NCBI RefSeq assembly: GCF_040222815.1
Contig: NZ_JAVKCH010000019.1
Coordinates: 1-64,000 of the forward strand
DNA: 64,000 nucleotides
From: Imperialibacter sp040222815
GTDB lineage: Bacteria; Bacteroidota; Bacteroidia; Cytophagales; Cyclobacteriaceae
Direction: 5' to 3'
Numbering within the stretch: position 1 is the stretch's first letter; each line of letters starts with the position of its first letter. Below the pieces are notes generated by a model that saw only the letters and a program-made list of their open reading frames with translations, ran no database searches and was not told the origin of the DNA. Below, in pieces: positions 1 to 7,066 of the stretch. Position numbers and translations under genes: made by a program.

Positions 1-60
1 AACTCTTCTCACAGGATAAACCTCTCTGGAGAATCATTAAGAAAAGGAATGCTGAAGTAA
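1..60 (+). CDS. istB: C-terminal end of an IS21-type IstB helper ATPase (partial)
   Basis: Frame 1 is open from the window edge to a TAA at 58-60 and encodes 19 residues ending in HRINLSGESLRKGMLK. The pattern HR-x-x-L-x-GES-x-RK is the usual tail of IstB, the AAA+ helper ATPase of IS21-family transposition, so an IS21 element probably occupies the sequence to the left of the window. The element's right end should lie shortly after the stop. IS21 ends are typically TG...CA, and the CA at 96-97 is one candidate junction. Only the tail is visible, so the call rests on a short motif recalled from the family. Confidence 0.6.
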   Translation, partial: NSSHRINLSGESLRKGMLK

Positions 61-86
61 TATTTTTTACCCAAATTACAGCGCTC

Positions 87-899
87 TCAAAGTGGCATAG
101 ATAAACCGAAATGGGTGGCATGGTCTGACCGAAATAGCCAATAACTTCCTTCCTGATAGTTGTATAATTGAATTTCCTTGTCGTGATGAATAGTTGGTGA
201 AATCTGTTTACCCATCATCAAAGCGGCACCAACGGGCACAGCCGTAAAAAGATGTATTTTGGAAACATTTGGTAAGTTGTTTTTTACACTATCTAATACA
301 TCTCTGAATTCTATCCCAACCTTTTGCGAGCCGCTATGAGATGTGAAAGAATCTAGTTCAGAATTTTTCGCTTTTTTATATATATGTGCGACAAGAGGAT
401 CCGGGAAATTTTCAACGTCTGCCTTTTCAATTGAATAGTGTGTGGAAAATCTTAGTGAAACCTCTCCTTCTGCTACTAATTCTTCCTTGGGATTTCCGGT
501 GCTCTCAAATGCCGGAAACTTCGCTGAGGAACTATTGTAAACCCATTGATTCGATTCATGGTGCTTTTGGAACACTTCGCAATTTTGAGCGCTTCCCATC
601 AAGTGTCCTAAATGTATAGCTAATGGAATATGCGCCATACCAAAATATACAACCCCGAAACCTGGATTAGATTTTATGACTGGATGAACACTATCCTTCC
701 ATATCGAAGTCTGTTGATGAGCCACAGACTTCCAATCAATTCCGGCTTCATCGCCGAGCTCTTTCATAATTGGTTTGATTTCCATGACCCTTCTGTCCAG
801 GTCTTTCCATTTTTTTGGAAGAGCGTCAAAGATCTCTTCTATAGAAATCTTACCGAAAGTCTGGTGAGAAATAATTATTAGCCCGACATAATTATTCAT
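87..899 (-). CDS. SAVED-domain cyclic-oligonucleotide sensor of a CBASS operon
   Basis: About 270 residues. The SAVED (SMODS-associated, CARF-like) hallmarks are visible. The first half has a strand with FGMAHIPLAIHLGHLMG. The second half has IHLFTAVPVGAALMMGK, followed by a terminal strand EIQLYNY. SAVED domains bind the cyclic di-/tri-nucleotides made by CD-NTases and activate an attached effector. Here almost the whole protein is accounted for by the SAVED fold and no nuclease, TIR or transmembrane segment is evident, so it looks like a sensor without a fused killer domain. The start was set at ATG 899 because it overlaps the TRIP13 stop by 8 nt; an in-frame ATG at 956 would overlap far more. 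Its TGA (87-89) lies only 27 nt from the end of the opposed IstB gene, and the last residues may come from the IS end. Confidence 0.85.
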   Translation of the reverse strand: MNNYVGLIIISHQTFGKISIEEIFDALPKKWKDLDRRVMEIKPIMKELGDEAGIDWKSVAHQQTSIWKDSVHPVIKSNPGFGVVYFGMAHIPLAIHLGHLMGSAQNCEVFQKHHESNQWVYNSSSAKFPAFESTGNPKEELVAEGEVSLRFSTHYSIEKADVENFPDPLVAHIYKKAKNSELDSFTSHSGSQKVGIEFRDVLDSVKNNLPNVSKIHLFTAVPVGAALMMGKQISPTIHHDKEIQLYNYQEGSYWLFRSDHATHFGLSMPL

Positions 900-1785
900 G
901 TTGTTTAAATTCAGGTGATGGTTTAGTTTTTTCGATGACGCTGCGAATTGTCTCAATTGAAAGAGGGGAATCGGATTTAATAGATTTGACTAGTGCATTT
1001 TCCCCAATTCTTCTGATGATATCGGAAAATGTAAAAGCTGGTTGTTTCTCTATACATTGTTTCACAAGACTTTGAAGTTCTAAATCTGTATATTTAATAC
1101 CATCCAAAATTCCTTTTAGTAATAGGGTAATGGTTTCGGGATTTGGCCTTTCAAATTGAATTTGAAGACTTGCTCGGCGTTTAATTGCCGGATCGATAGA
1201 ACCACCCCGATTGGTTATTAAAATCACTGCCATCTTTCCATTATTTCGTTCAAGACTATCAAGCTCTTTAATAAGGACATTGACGCCGGCTCGATCTTCG
1301 TGATGTGCTTGCATTTGCTCACGACTAGTTGCAAGGTCGTCGGCTTCATCAATAATTAGAATTCCAAATTCTCGGCTAGTTAGCTTAGATTTTGCGTCCT
1401 TAAACGTTTCAACAATTCTCTTAGAAATGTCACCTACGTACCCCCCAGCTCGTATATCTGTGGGAGTCTCGAACACCTTGATCGTCTGACCTCCCATCAA
1501 TGTCGAGAGTGGAGAAGCGACGGAAAGTGCCAATTCAGTTTTGCCGCAACCTACATCCCCAGATAGTATAATTGCAGGTGACCTTGATTTGATCCGCTCC
1601 AGAAACGGCAGCCCGTCTTTATGATGTTTTTTTTTCCAGCTCGCTATTCCATTTTCATCAAGGATGATTTTCAGCCCAAAAAGTAAACTCTCTTTTTCTT
1701 GATCCAGACCAATTAAACTGTCGAATTTTTTTTGAAACGCTTTATCGAAATGGAGTGTGGATACTACATCAATTTTTTCTACCAT
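892..1785 (-). CDS. cap6: TRIP13/Pch2-like AAA+ ATPase of type III CBASS
   Basis: 297 residues, close to the usual length of bacterial TRIP13 proteins. Visible motifs are Walker A GDVGCGKT (about 76-83), Walker B ILIIDEADD (142-150), sensor-1 TNR (191-193) and an arginine-finger type KRR (202-204). In type III CBASS this hexameric ATPase unfolds the N-terminus of closed HORMA and disassembles the HORMA-CD-NTase complex, keeping the synthase off until infection. The start overlaps the HORMA stop by 7 nt (ATGGTAG) and its own stop overlaps the SAVED start, so translation is probably coupled. AAA+ motifs are certain; the TRIP13 assignment leans on the HORMA and CD-NTase neighbours as well as on the sequence. 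Confidence 0.87.
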   Translation of the reverse strand: MVEKIDVVSTLHFDKAFQKKFDSLIGLDQEKESLLFGLKIILDENGIASWKKKHHKDGLPFLERIKSRSPAIILSGDVGCGKTELALSVASPLSTLMGGQTIKVFETPTDIRAGGYVGDISKRIVETFKDAKSKLTSREFGILIIDEADDLATSREQMQAHHEDRAGVNVLIKELDSLERNNGKMAVILITNRGGSIDPAIKRRASLQIQFERPNPETITLLLKGILDGIKYTDLELQSLVKQCIEKQPAFTFSDIIRRIGENALVKSIKSDSPLSIETIRSVIEKTKPSPEFKQHE

Positions 1786-2270
1786 TTGCCTGTCAATTTT
1801 CTAGTCGCACTATAGTTTCCTGTAGAAAAAGCTCTGTCTTCTTCGCCATTTTCCCCCTGTAGACTTCCATTGTTACCCCATCCCCTTGTGCTCAAGTAAT
1901 CATTTGTTTCTTGAGTCTTCTTTGTCCTTCGTATTACTATATTGATATTGGCATTTGCGGCAACAGACATAAATCGAATGCCGCCTGATTCATTGTCTCT
2001 CTGAATGGATCCAATATCGTCAATTTCGTATCTAACAATCCACTTTTCATTTCCCGATGTAAATTGTAATTCAGCTATTTCTAATTCCCTCTTCAGTGCT
2101 ATATATTGGATATCCTCGAAGGTCGACTTCAACCAATTCAAATCAATCGAACTAAACCCTCGTGTGCGGATTGCCCAAAAGTCATCCTCGATTTTTTTGA
2201 AGACATCCCGAATATTCGCATCAGTTGCTGATCGGGTTCCCGAAAGTGAGTTTGTAGAATATGCTGTCAT
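1779..2270 (-). CDS. cap7: Bacterial HORMA-domain protein (CBASS signal switch)
   Basis: 163 residues from ATG 2270, which sits 4 nt after the CD-NTase stop; an upstream in-frame ATG (2351) would lie deep inside the synthase gene. The layout fits bacHORMA family 1. A short polar, probably disordered N-terminus is followed by the helix TDANIRDVFKKIEDDFWAI and a second helix before IQYIALKRELEIAELQF. Then come strands (WIVRYEID, NINIVIRRTK) and a Gly/Asn-rich C-terminal tail of the safety-belt type. In known systems HORMA closes on a peptide, perhaps from phage proteins, and then binds and activates the CD-NTase. TRIP13 reverses this through the flexible N-terminus. The family is divergent, so the call combines sequence pattern with position between CD-NTase and TRIP13. 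Confidence 0.8.
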   Translation of the reverse strand: MTAYSTNSLSGTRSATDANIRDVFKKIEDDFWAIRTRGFSSIDLNWLKSTFEDIQYIALKRELEIAELQFTSGNEKWIVRYEIDDIGSIQRDNESGGIRFMSVAANANINIVIRRTKKTQETNDYLSTRGWGNNGSLQGENGEEDRAFSTGNYSATRKLTGKW

Positions 2271-2274
2271 TTTT

Positions 2275-3372
2275 TTAGTCTTCAGTGTGGTTTTTATATG
2301 CACTGCCAAATAGTTTAATGAATTCTGCTTTGGCCTTGGACTCATCGCCATTGTCCGCCAATCTCAGGGCTCGATTCACATGATCTCTACCGTCTGCAAG
2401 CCATTTGGCTAATTCATCAATAGATCGATTGTTCCATTTTGTATAATTTCCTACCACGTTGTTGTTTTTATCGACCGGATCCAGAACAATCCAATTCGCA
2501 TTTAGATCTTTTTCCCAAGTCTTATAATTATCTTTAAAGACAACAGCATCCCTATTATGGGCCAGATTTTCAAGGTAAGCAAACCACATGGCAAGCGTTT
2601 CGGGATAGGTTGACTTGACACCACACTCATCAAAAGCCTTTGCACACAATAGGTCTATGAGAAAGCTAGGGATCGAATGATCGCCTTTCTCATTTCCAAA
2701 CACCCCAGAAGACTCTTGCATTTCATATCTCCACCATTTAAAAAGTCGAACCATATCACTGAATTTTACAATACCCCATTCGTCTTTGCTTGTCGCAACT
2801 CGTGAATGTGTGAACTCAATATGTTTTAAAACGGAGGTCTTCCACTCATCTCCATTCGTTCTGACCAATATTTGATGATCATTATTGCCAGATTTGAATA
2901 ATGGTACAAGGTCATAGTGTAACTTTTTACCTATGAATTTTAAGGGAGCGCTACTTTTCGTGAGGGGTGGATGTTCGGAATCAGGATAGCATAATTTTGC
3001 AAAAGATTGAAAATCTGGAACAAGGCATTTCAAATTACCCAAAAGATCTTTTTCCTTTTCAAGGATGAAAGAAAGATCAATATCCTGACCTTCAACGGAA
3101 GAATTTCCTTTGAGATGTCTCCTTAAACCAGTGCCTTTTGGTAGTGATCCAGATATTACAGCGTCAACGACAACCAAGCCATTTTCCTCCGCTTTGTTTT
3201 TAATGTTTTCGAGGACTTTTTGCGCATGATCCCAAGTAGCAGACTCATCGTCGGGTTCTGGAGCTATCCATTCCACAAAATTACGAGTCCAACGATGAAG
3301 TGAATTATGAGTAGTTATCTGCATTCGGATTAAATTTTCATCAGATGTAATCAAAAACTCGACCGAACACAT
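2275..3372 (-). CDS. cdnC: CD-NTase, CdnC-like cyclic oligonucleotide synthase
   Basis: 365 residues. Pol-beta-type nucleotidyltransferase signature: GSLPKGT (75-81), the metal-binding pair in GQDIDLSFIL (Asp97, Asp99) and a third acidic residue in LHYDLVPLF (Asp154). The C-terminal half has the OAS-like helical part with SFLIDLLCAKAFDECG, VVFKDNY and VLDPVDKNNNV, which closely recalls E. coli CdnC of HORMA/TRIP13 systems (from memory). The expected product is a cyclic tri-adenylate-type second messenger, sensed by the SAVED protein downstream. First gene of the operon. An internal ATG (residue 17) is an alternative start. A candidate -7 box lies 40 nt upstream. The region is clearly more AT-rich than asd next door. 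Confidence 0.93.
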   Translation of the reverse strand: MCSVEFLITSDENLIRMQITTHNSLHRWTRNFVEWIAPEPDDESATWDHAQKVLENIKNKAEENGLVVVDAVISGSLPKGTGLRRHLKGNSSVEGQDIDLSFILEKEKDLLGNLKCLVPDFQSFAKLCYPDSEHPPLTKSSAPLKFIGKKLHYDLVPLFKSGNNDHQILVRTNGDEWKTSVLKHIEFTHSRVATSKDEWGIVKFSDMVRLFKWWRYEMQESSGVFGNEKGDHSIPSFLIDLLCAKAFDECGVKSTYPETLAMWFAYLENLAHNRDAVVFKDNYKTWEKDLNANWIVLDPVDKNNNVVGNYTKWNNRSIDELAKWLADGRDHVNRALRLADNGDESKAKAEFIKLFGSAYKNHTED

Positions 3373-3411
3373 TATTTGGGTAATTTGTCAGTCGAGTTAG
3401 ATAATATTTCG

Positions 3412-3419
3412 CAAAATTA
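3412..3419 (-). promoter_or_regulatory. Candidate -7 box of the CBASS operon
   Basis: Read on the minus strand this is TAATTTTG, a perfect match to the Bacteroidota -7 consensus TAnnTTTG. It lies 40 nt before the CD-NTase ATG, which would leave a leader of about 30 nt. A convincing -33 TTTG at the usual spacing was not found, so this remains a candidate. Confidence 0.4.
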
Positions 3420-3454
3420 CGACAAAATGTCATGAATATTCTGTCAGACTAAAC

Positions 3455-3467
3455 GGCATGTCATGCC
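3455..3467. promoter_or_regulatory. Palindrome upstream of the CBASS promoter (possible operator)
   Basis: GGCATG-T-CATGCC, a perfect 6-bp inverted repeat with a 1-nt centre, about 36 nt upstream of the candidate -7 box of the CBASS operon. The geometry would suit a dimeric regulator. No regulator gene is visible next to it, so its role is unknown. Confidence 0.3.
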
Positions 3468-3697
3468 TTGTATCAACTGCTTTTATTCATAATATTTTTG
3501 TACTTAAATATTGAATCCATTGCTCTATTCAGATAATTCATAACGCTTATCAGATTTCTCTAACTGGTTATCTCTATCAGAGTGATTAGCTTTTATCCTA
3601 TTTTAAGCAAGCTGTAAAGCTTTTTCACTACTGAAAGCCTTCAAGGTTTGCCAAAGATCTTCGAACCATCCACAGTTTGTTCTGCGTGAGGGATAGC

Positions 3698-3760
3698 AGC
3701 GGAAAGCCCGGAACCGCCCCCGATATATCGGGGCGGTGAGGACTTGAAGCGGATAGCCCG
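3698..3760. repeat. Intergenic repeat with GC-rich hairpin
   Basis: Two near-identical 13-mers, agcggaaagcccg (3698-3710) and agcggatagcccg (3748-3760), flank a GC-rich hairpin at 3714-3736 whose centre is CGATATATCG. I recall similar hairpin-bearing intergenic repeats in other Bacteroidota genomes but cannot verify that here. Two overlapping minus-strand open frames across this stretch (3628-3913) look like chance products of the repeats, not genes. Confidence 0.6.
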
Positions 3761-3761
3761 A

Positions 3762-3948
3762 CCCCCGCCAGGTGATGTTCGTTTGTAGCGTGAGTTGGAG
3801 AAAAGAATGCCAAAAATGGTCTTAATCATAGCTATTCGAGATTCCGGATAAATAAAGCCCCCTTTTTGAATTTGGGGCTTTATTTTCCGGAATGACGAAA
3901 TTCTTTTCTCCAACTCACGCTACTTAAGCAATACGTTACTGGCGGGGG
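3762..3948. repeat. Nested inverted repeat, MITE-like element
   Basis: Outer arms cccccgccag (3762-3771) and ctggcggggg (3939-3948) are exact reverse complements. Inside them, a 23-bp perfect inverted repeat pairs 3785-3807 with 3901-3923. A further hairpin lies at the centre. The middle part (3785-3923, 139 bp) has the size and symmetry of a miniature transposable element. No target-site duplication is visible at its edges. The whole 3373-4062 gap between the divergent CD-NTase and asd genes contains only these repeats and promoters; no gene is supported. Confidence 0.65.
3841..3893. terminator. Strong hairpin, terminator-like
   Basis: attccgg (3841-3847) pairs with ccggaat (3887-3893), and aataaagcccc (3851-3861) pairs with ggggctttatt (3874-3884). 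The loop starts with a T tract, and A/T-rich arms would serve as terminator on either strand. It is oddly placed: it lies between two divergently transcribed genes, where no known transcript ends. It may belong to the surrounding repeat element or end an unseen small RNA. Confidence 0.5.
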
Positions 3949-4027
3949 GCACGCCCACATCAAAAAAATCCCCCTCCCATTCCCGCATTATCATGGCCCA
4001 AACCCGCTGGGCTTTAATGATTTCTTT

Positions 4028-4035
4028 TACTTTTG
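4028..4035 (+). promoter_or_regulatory. Candidate -7 box of asd
   Basis: TACTTTTG matches TAnnTTTG exactly and ends 27 nt before the chosen asd ATG (4063). It overlaps an upstream in-frame ATG at 4033, which argues for the later start. No clear -33 element. Confidence 0.5.
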
Positions 4036-4062
4036 CACCTCAGTATTCAAAATTCGACTATA

Positions 4063-5055
4063 ATGAAATTAGCGGTAGTAGGGGCCACAGGGCTTGTGGG
4101 CTCCGAGATGTTGAAAGTGCTGGAAGAAAGGAACTTCCACTTTGATGAGTTGTACCTGGTAGCGTCGGAACGCAGTGTCGGCACCCAAATAAAATACAAG
4201 GGTAAACAGTACAGCGTGATAGGCATGCAAACGGCGGTGGACATAAAACCTGATATCGCTATTTTTTCGGCCGGTGGCAGCACGTCGCTGGAGTGGGCGC
4301 CTAAGTTTGAGGCGGCGGGCACAATTGTGATCGACAACTCGTCGGCCTGGAGGATGGACCCTACCAAAAAGCTGGTGGTGCCGGAGATCAATGGCAGCAC
4401 CCTTCGCATCGACGACCGCATTATTGCCAACCCCAACTGCTCCACCATTCAGATGGTGATGGTGCTGGCGCCTTTGCATAAGAAATATGGGATTAAGAGA
4501 GTGGTGGTGAGTACCTACCAGTCGGTGACGGGCACGGGCGTAAAAGCCGTGGATCAGATGATGGCCGAGCGGGCTGGAAAATCGGAGCCGAAGGTATACC
4601 CTCACCAGATAGATATGAATGTGCTGCCGCACATTGACGTGTTCCTCGACAATGGCTACACCAAGGAGGAGATGAAGATGGTGAAGGAAACGACCAAGAT
4701 CATGGGCGACGACAGCATTAAAGTGACGGCTACTACGGTGCGTGTGCCTACGGTAGGTGGCCACAGCGAGGCGGTGAACGTGGAGTTTGTGAAAGACTTT
4801 GACCTGGGTGAGGTGCGTGACCTGATGAGCAATACGCCGGGTGTGGTGCTGCAGGACGAGCCGTCGAAGAATATTTACCCGATGCCGATTTGGGCGCATA
4901 ACAAAGACGAGGTGTTTGTAGGCCGGATCCGCAGGGATGAGTCGCAGGCGAACACGATCAATATGTGGATAGTGGCGGACAACCTGCGCAAGGGGGCTGC
5001 TACCAATGCGGTGCAAATAGCGGAGTACCTGGTAGGAGCCAATCTGGTGTTTTGA
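4063..5055 (+). CDS. asd: Aspartate-semialdehyde dehydrogenase
   Basis: 330 residues, usual family length. Converts L-aspartyl-4-phosphate to aspartate-4-semialdehyde with NADPH, the branch step towards lysine/diaminopimelate, threonine and methionine. N-terminal nucleotide-binding loop VGATGLVGSEML (about 6-17), acyl-enzyme cysteine Cys126 in NPNCSTIQ and the substrate/histidine region VPTVGGHSEAVN. The start MKLAVVGATG was preferred over an ATG at 4033 because typical Asd proteins begin right before the Rossmann strand and a -7 box covers 4028-4035. The stop overlaps the next gene's start (TTGA), suggesting translational coupling. Confidence 0.96.
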   Translation: MKLAVVGATGLVGSEMLKVLEERNFHFDELYLVASERSVGTQIKYKGKQYSVIGMQTAVDIKPDIAIFSAGGSTSLEWAPKFEAAGTIVIDNSSAWRMDPTKKLVVPEINGSTLRIDDRIIANPNCSTIQMVMVLAPLHKKYGIKRVVVSTYQSVTGTGVKAVDQMMAERAGKSEPKVYPHQIDMNVLPHIDVFLDNGYTKEEMKMVKETTKIMGDDSIKVTATTVRVPTVGGHSEAVNVEFVKDFDLGEVRDLMSNTPGVVLQDEPSKNIYPMPIWAHNKDEVFVGRIRRDESQANTINMWIVADNLRKGAATNAVQIAEYLVGANLVF

Positions 5056-6233
5056 TTGAAGCGCTGAGCCAACCGGATGTTCAGGCTTTTTTGAAGGCCC
5101 ATGCTACGGACAGTCCGGCGAAGCTTGCTTTGCAGAAGAACCTGCCGGGGGGAGTGAGTGCTTCCCTTCTGGCATCTCAACTAAAGGCCCGACAAAAGGC
5201 CAAAGACAAATTGCCATCCTGGCTGAGCCGGGATGGCATTATTTTTCCCCATGGCGTAGCCATGGAGCAGTGCTCGTCGGAAACGACGGCTCGGTTTAAA
5301 GCCGCCCGCTGGGCGGGCGGGTCCTTCGCCGACCTGACCGGGGGCACGGGCGTGGATACGTTTTTTTTCTCCCAGTCTTTTGAAAAAGGTGTGTATGTGG
5401 AGGCAGACGCCGAAAGGTGTGCCCTGGCCAGGCACAATTTTGGGGTGCTGGGTGCTGAGCATTTGCAGGTGGTGCAAAGCACCGCCGAGGCTTTTTTGGC
5501 CACCAACACCGATTCTTTTGACCTTATCTATATCGACCCCGACCGCCGGGCGGGCCACAAGCGGGCGATTGGCTTTAGCGACAGCACGCCCGATGTGGTG
5601 CAGCTATTGCCGGAGCTGCTGAAAAGGGCCACCACCGTGCTGATCAAGGCGTCGCCGATGATCGACATACAGCAGGGCCTGCGTGACCTGGGCAGCGTGA
5701 GCAAGGTGCTGGTGCTGGCGGTGAACAACGAATGCAAGGAGGTGTTGTTTGTGTGTGACAATAGCGGCGGACCTGTGGAGTTAGAAGCCTGGCAGGTGCA
5801 GGGTGGGCAGGAAACTGTACTGCGCTTTAGCCTGGAAGAGGAGGCATCGGCTGGAGTGAGTTTCAGTGAGCCTGGGGCCTTCATTTACGATCCCAATGTG
5901 GCCATTACTAAATCGGGCGCTTACAAAACGGTGGCGGTTCGCTATGGGCTGAAGAAGCTCCACCCTAATACACATTTATATACGTCGGCCACGCTGGTGC
6001 CCGACTTCCCCGGCCGGACGTTCCGGGTGCTGGAGGTGCTGCCTTTTTCTTCGAAAGACTTGAAAAGCCTGAAGCTGCCTTTTGCCAAAGCCCATGTGAT
6101 GAGCAAGAACTTTCCTCTGGAAGCGGCGGAGCTTCAAAAGCGCCTGAAGTTGAAAGAGGGCGAGGAGGGTTTTGTGATGGGGCTGACAGTGGGGAGTAGG
6201 GAGAGGGTGTTGGTGGTGGCGGAAAGGGTGTGA
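5052..6233 (+). CDS. Class I SAM methyltransferase with THUMP-like C-terminal domain
   Basis: 393 residues if it starts at TTG 5052, which overlaps the asd stop as TTGA. The frame stays open further upstream inside asd, but those residues look like shadow translation. SAM-binding motif I DLTGGTGVD (94-102), acidic strand end YVEADAE, and a motif-IV-like IYIDPDRR (about 159-166) instead of NPPY. The last ~70 residues (from about YTSATLVPDFPG) resemble the THUMP-like domain that follows such methyltransferases in Bacteroidota. The substrate is unknown; a nucleic acid base is likely from the family. Assignment to the methyltransferase fold is secure, the exact reaction is not. Confidence 0.85.
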   Translation: MIEALSQPDVQAFLKAHATDSPAKLALQKNLPGGVSASLLASQLKARQKAKDKLPSWLSRDGIIFPHGVAMEQCSSETTARFKAARWAGGSFADLTGGTGVDTFFFSQSFEKGVYVEADAERCALARHNFGVLGAEHLQVVQSTAEAFLATNTDSFDLIYIDPDRRAGHKRAIGFSDSTPDVVQLLPELLKRATTVLIKASPMIDIQQGLRDLGSVSKVLVLAVNNECKEVLFVCDNSGGPVELEAWQVQGGQETVLRFSLEEEASAGVSFSEPGAFIYDPNVAITKSGAYKTVAVRYGLKKLHPNTHLYTSATLVPDFPGRTFRVLEVLPFSSKDLKSLKLPFAKAHVMSKNFPLEAAELQKRLKLKEGEEGFVMGLTVGSRERVLVVAERV

Positions 6234-6257
6234 GATTGTTAAGAATAATGATTTTTG

Positions 6258-6327
6258 AAGCGGCGAGACGCCGAATGAAGGAACTCACAAGCCTGCCCGG
6301 ATGGGGCGACCCTTGCGAGATGGGAGG
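6258..6327. repeat. Copy A of a ~70-bp intergenic repeat
   Basis: Shares with copy B (7067-7137) the blocks cggcgagac, cacaagc-ctgcccg (with one mismatch) and acccttgcgagatgggag in the same order and spacing. Both copies sit directly after the stop of a minus-strand gene. Confidence 0.65.
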
Positions 6328-6337
6328 GTGGCGAATC

Positions 6338-6721
6338 TCAATGAATCAAGTCAGAAGGTACTTGCTCCCAACCATCCATCGGTACCTCAAACCTACCTGT
6401 TATTGGATGATCAAATAGGATTTCAAAAAAGACAGGATTGTCGATATAGTATTTCAGCACATATCGATCTCCCACAGTCGCTTCTTTGCACTGTGGCGAA
6501 AAACAATGCACCCTAATGTCCTCCGAGCCAACACGGTAAATCACTGTTTTCCCAACACCCTTACTGTCGCTGTATTTCTCTAAAATTTCGCCGATAGTGT
6601 ACCTGACCTCAGAATTGTTCACGGTATAGCCCTTATAGAAAACATATGTAAGCGCCGAAACAAGCAGCGAAGCAATAAGAATCTTTGCGGATAAGGGTAC
6701 GCCATCGTCTTTTCCCAACAT
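6338..6721 (-). CDS. Small membrane-anchored protein of unknown function
   Basis: 127 residues. A hydrophobic segment near the N-terminus (about 12-29, KILIASLLVSALTYVFYKG) would anchor it in the inner membrane. The rest is a compact, strand-rich domain with two cysteines (HCFSPQCKE) and an aromatic-rich stretch (YVLKYYIDNP). Single gene; its 3' end runs into the repeat at 6258-6327. I do not recognise a family. Confidence 0.6.
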   Translation of the reverse strand: MLGKDDGVPLSAKILIASLLVSALTYVFYKGYTVNNSEVRYTIGEILEKYSDSKGVGKTVIYRVGSEDIRVHCFSPQCKEATVGDRYVLKYYIDNPVFFEILFDHPITGRFEVPMDGWEQVPSDLIH

Positions 6722-6845
6722 TACTATTCATCCATTTGAAACATGCTGCCGAGATTTACATTTGATCATGGGTAAACTTCACACTTTGTTGAAGTCAGAC
6801 TCTCCGCAGCGAACAATTTTGCAACTAAATATAGTTTAGCAAATC

Positions 6846-7031
6846 TTATTTCTTCGTGTTTAGTGTTGGTAGCCCGGTGGATTTAAGCTGCCTGTTGGCC
6901 TTCTCCAATTTTTCTGGAAAAAGCACCTTGCTGCTAAGCTTGTCCAGTGATTTGTCAACTTTCACAATCGGAATCTTTTTTCGATTTAACTCTTTGATTT
7001 CCAGACTATGAAAGTAGTGTTTTTTTAAGTC
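6846..7031 (-). pseudogene. Gene remnant, C-terminal fragment
   Basis: An open minus-strand stretch of 61 codons ends with TAA (6846-6848) but begins right after an in-frame TAA (7032-7034) and has no ATG. Its translation is protein-like (for example EIKELNRKKIPIVKVDKSLD and a basic tail LPTLNTKK). It probably is the tail of a decayed gene in the otherwise empty 6722-7137 gap. A GTG inside could start a 39-residue peptide. Family not recognised. Confidence 0.35.
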
Positions 7032-7066
7032 TTACAAGAAATCAGCACCACGCAATAACTGTTGCG

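Noticed and set aside
386..881. Two plus-strand open frames across the SAVED gene
   Set aside because: Antisense to a clearly recognisable SAVED protein; translations have no family pattern.
87..956. Longer start for the SAVED protein (ATG 956)
   Set aside because: It would overlap TRIP13 by 65 nt and adds residues unlike the SAVED family; ATG 899 gives a normal short overlap.
3628..3913. Two overlapping minus-strand open frames upstream of CBASS
   Set aside because: They lie entirely on inverted repeats and GC hairpins, and the translations are repeat-derived and low in protein character.
4069..5016. 315-codon minus-strand frame inside asd
   Set aside because: Extremely His/Arg-rich translation, antisense to a conserved enzyme with all motifs; a shadow of GC-rich codons.
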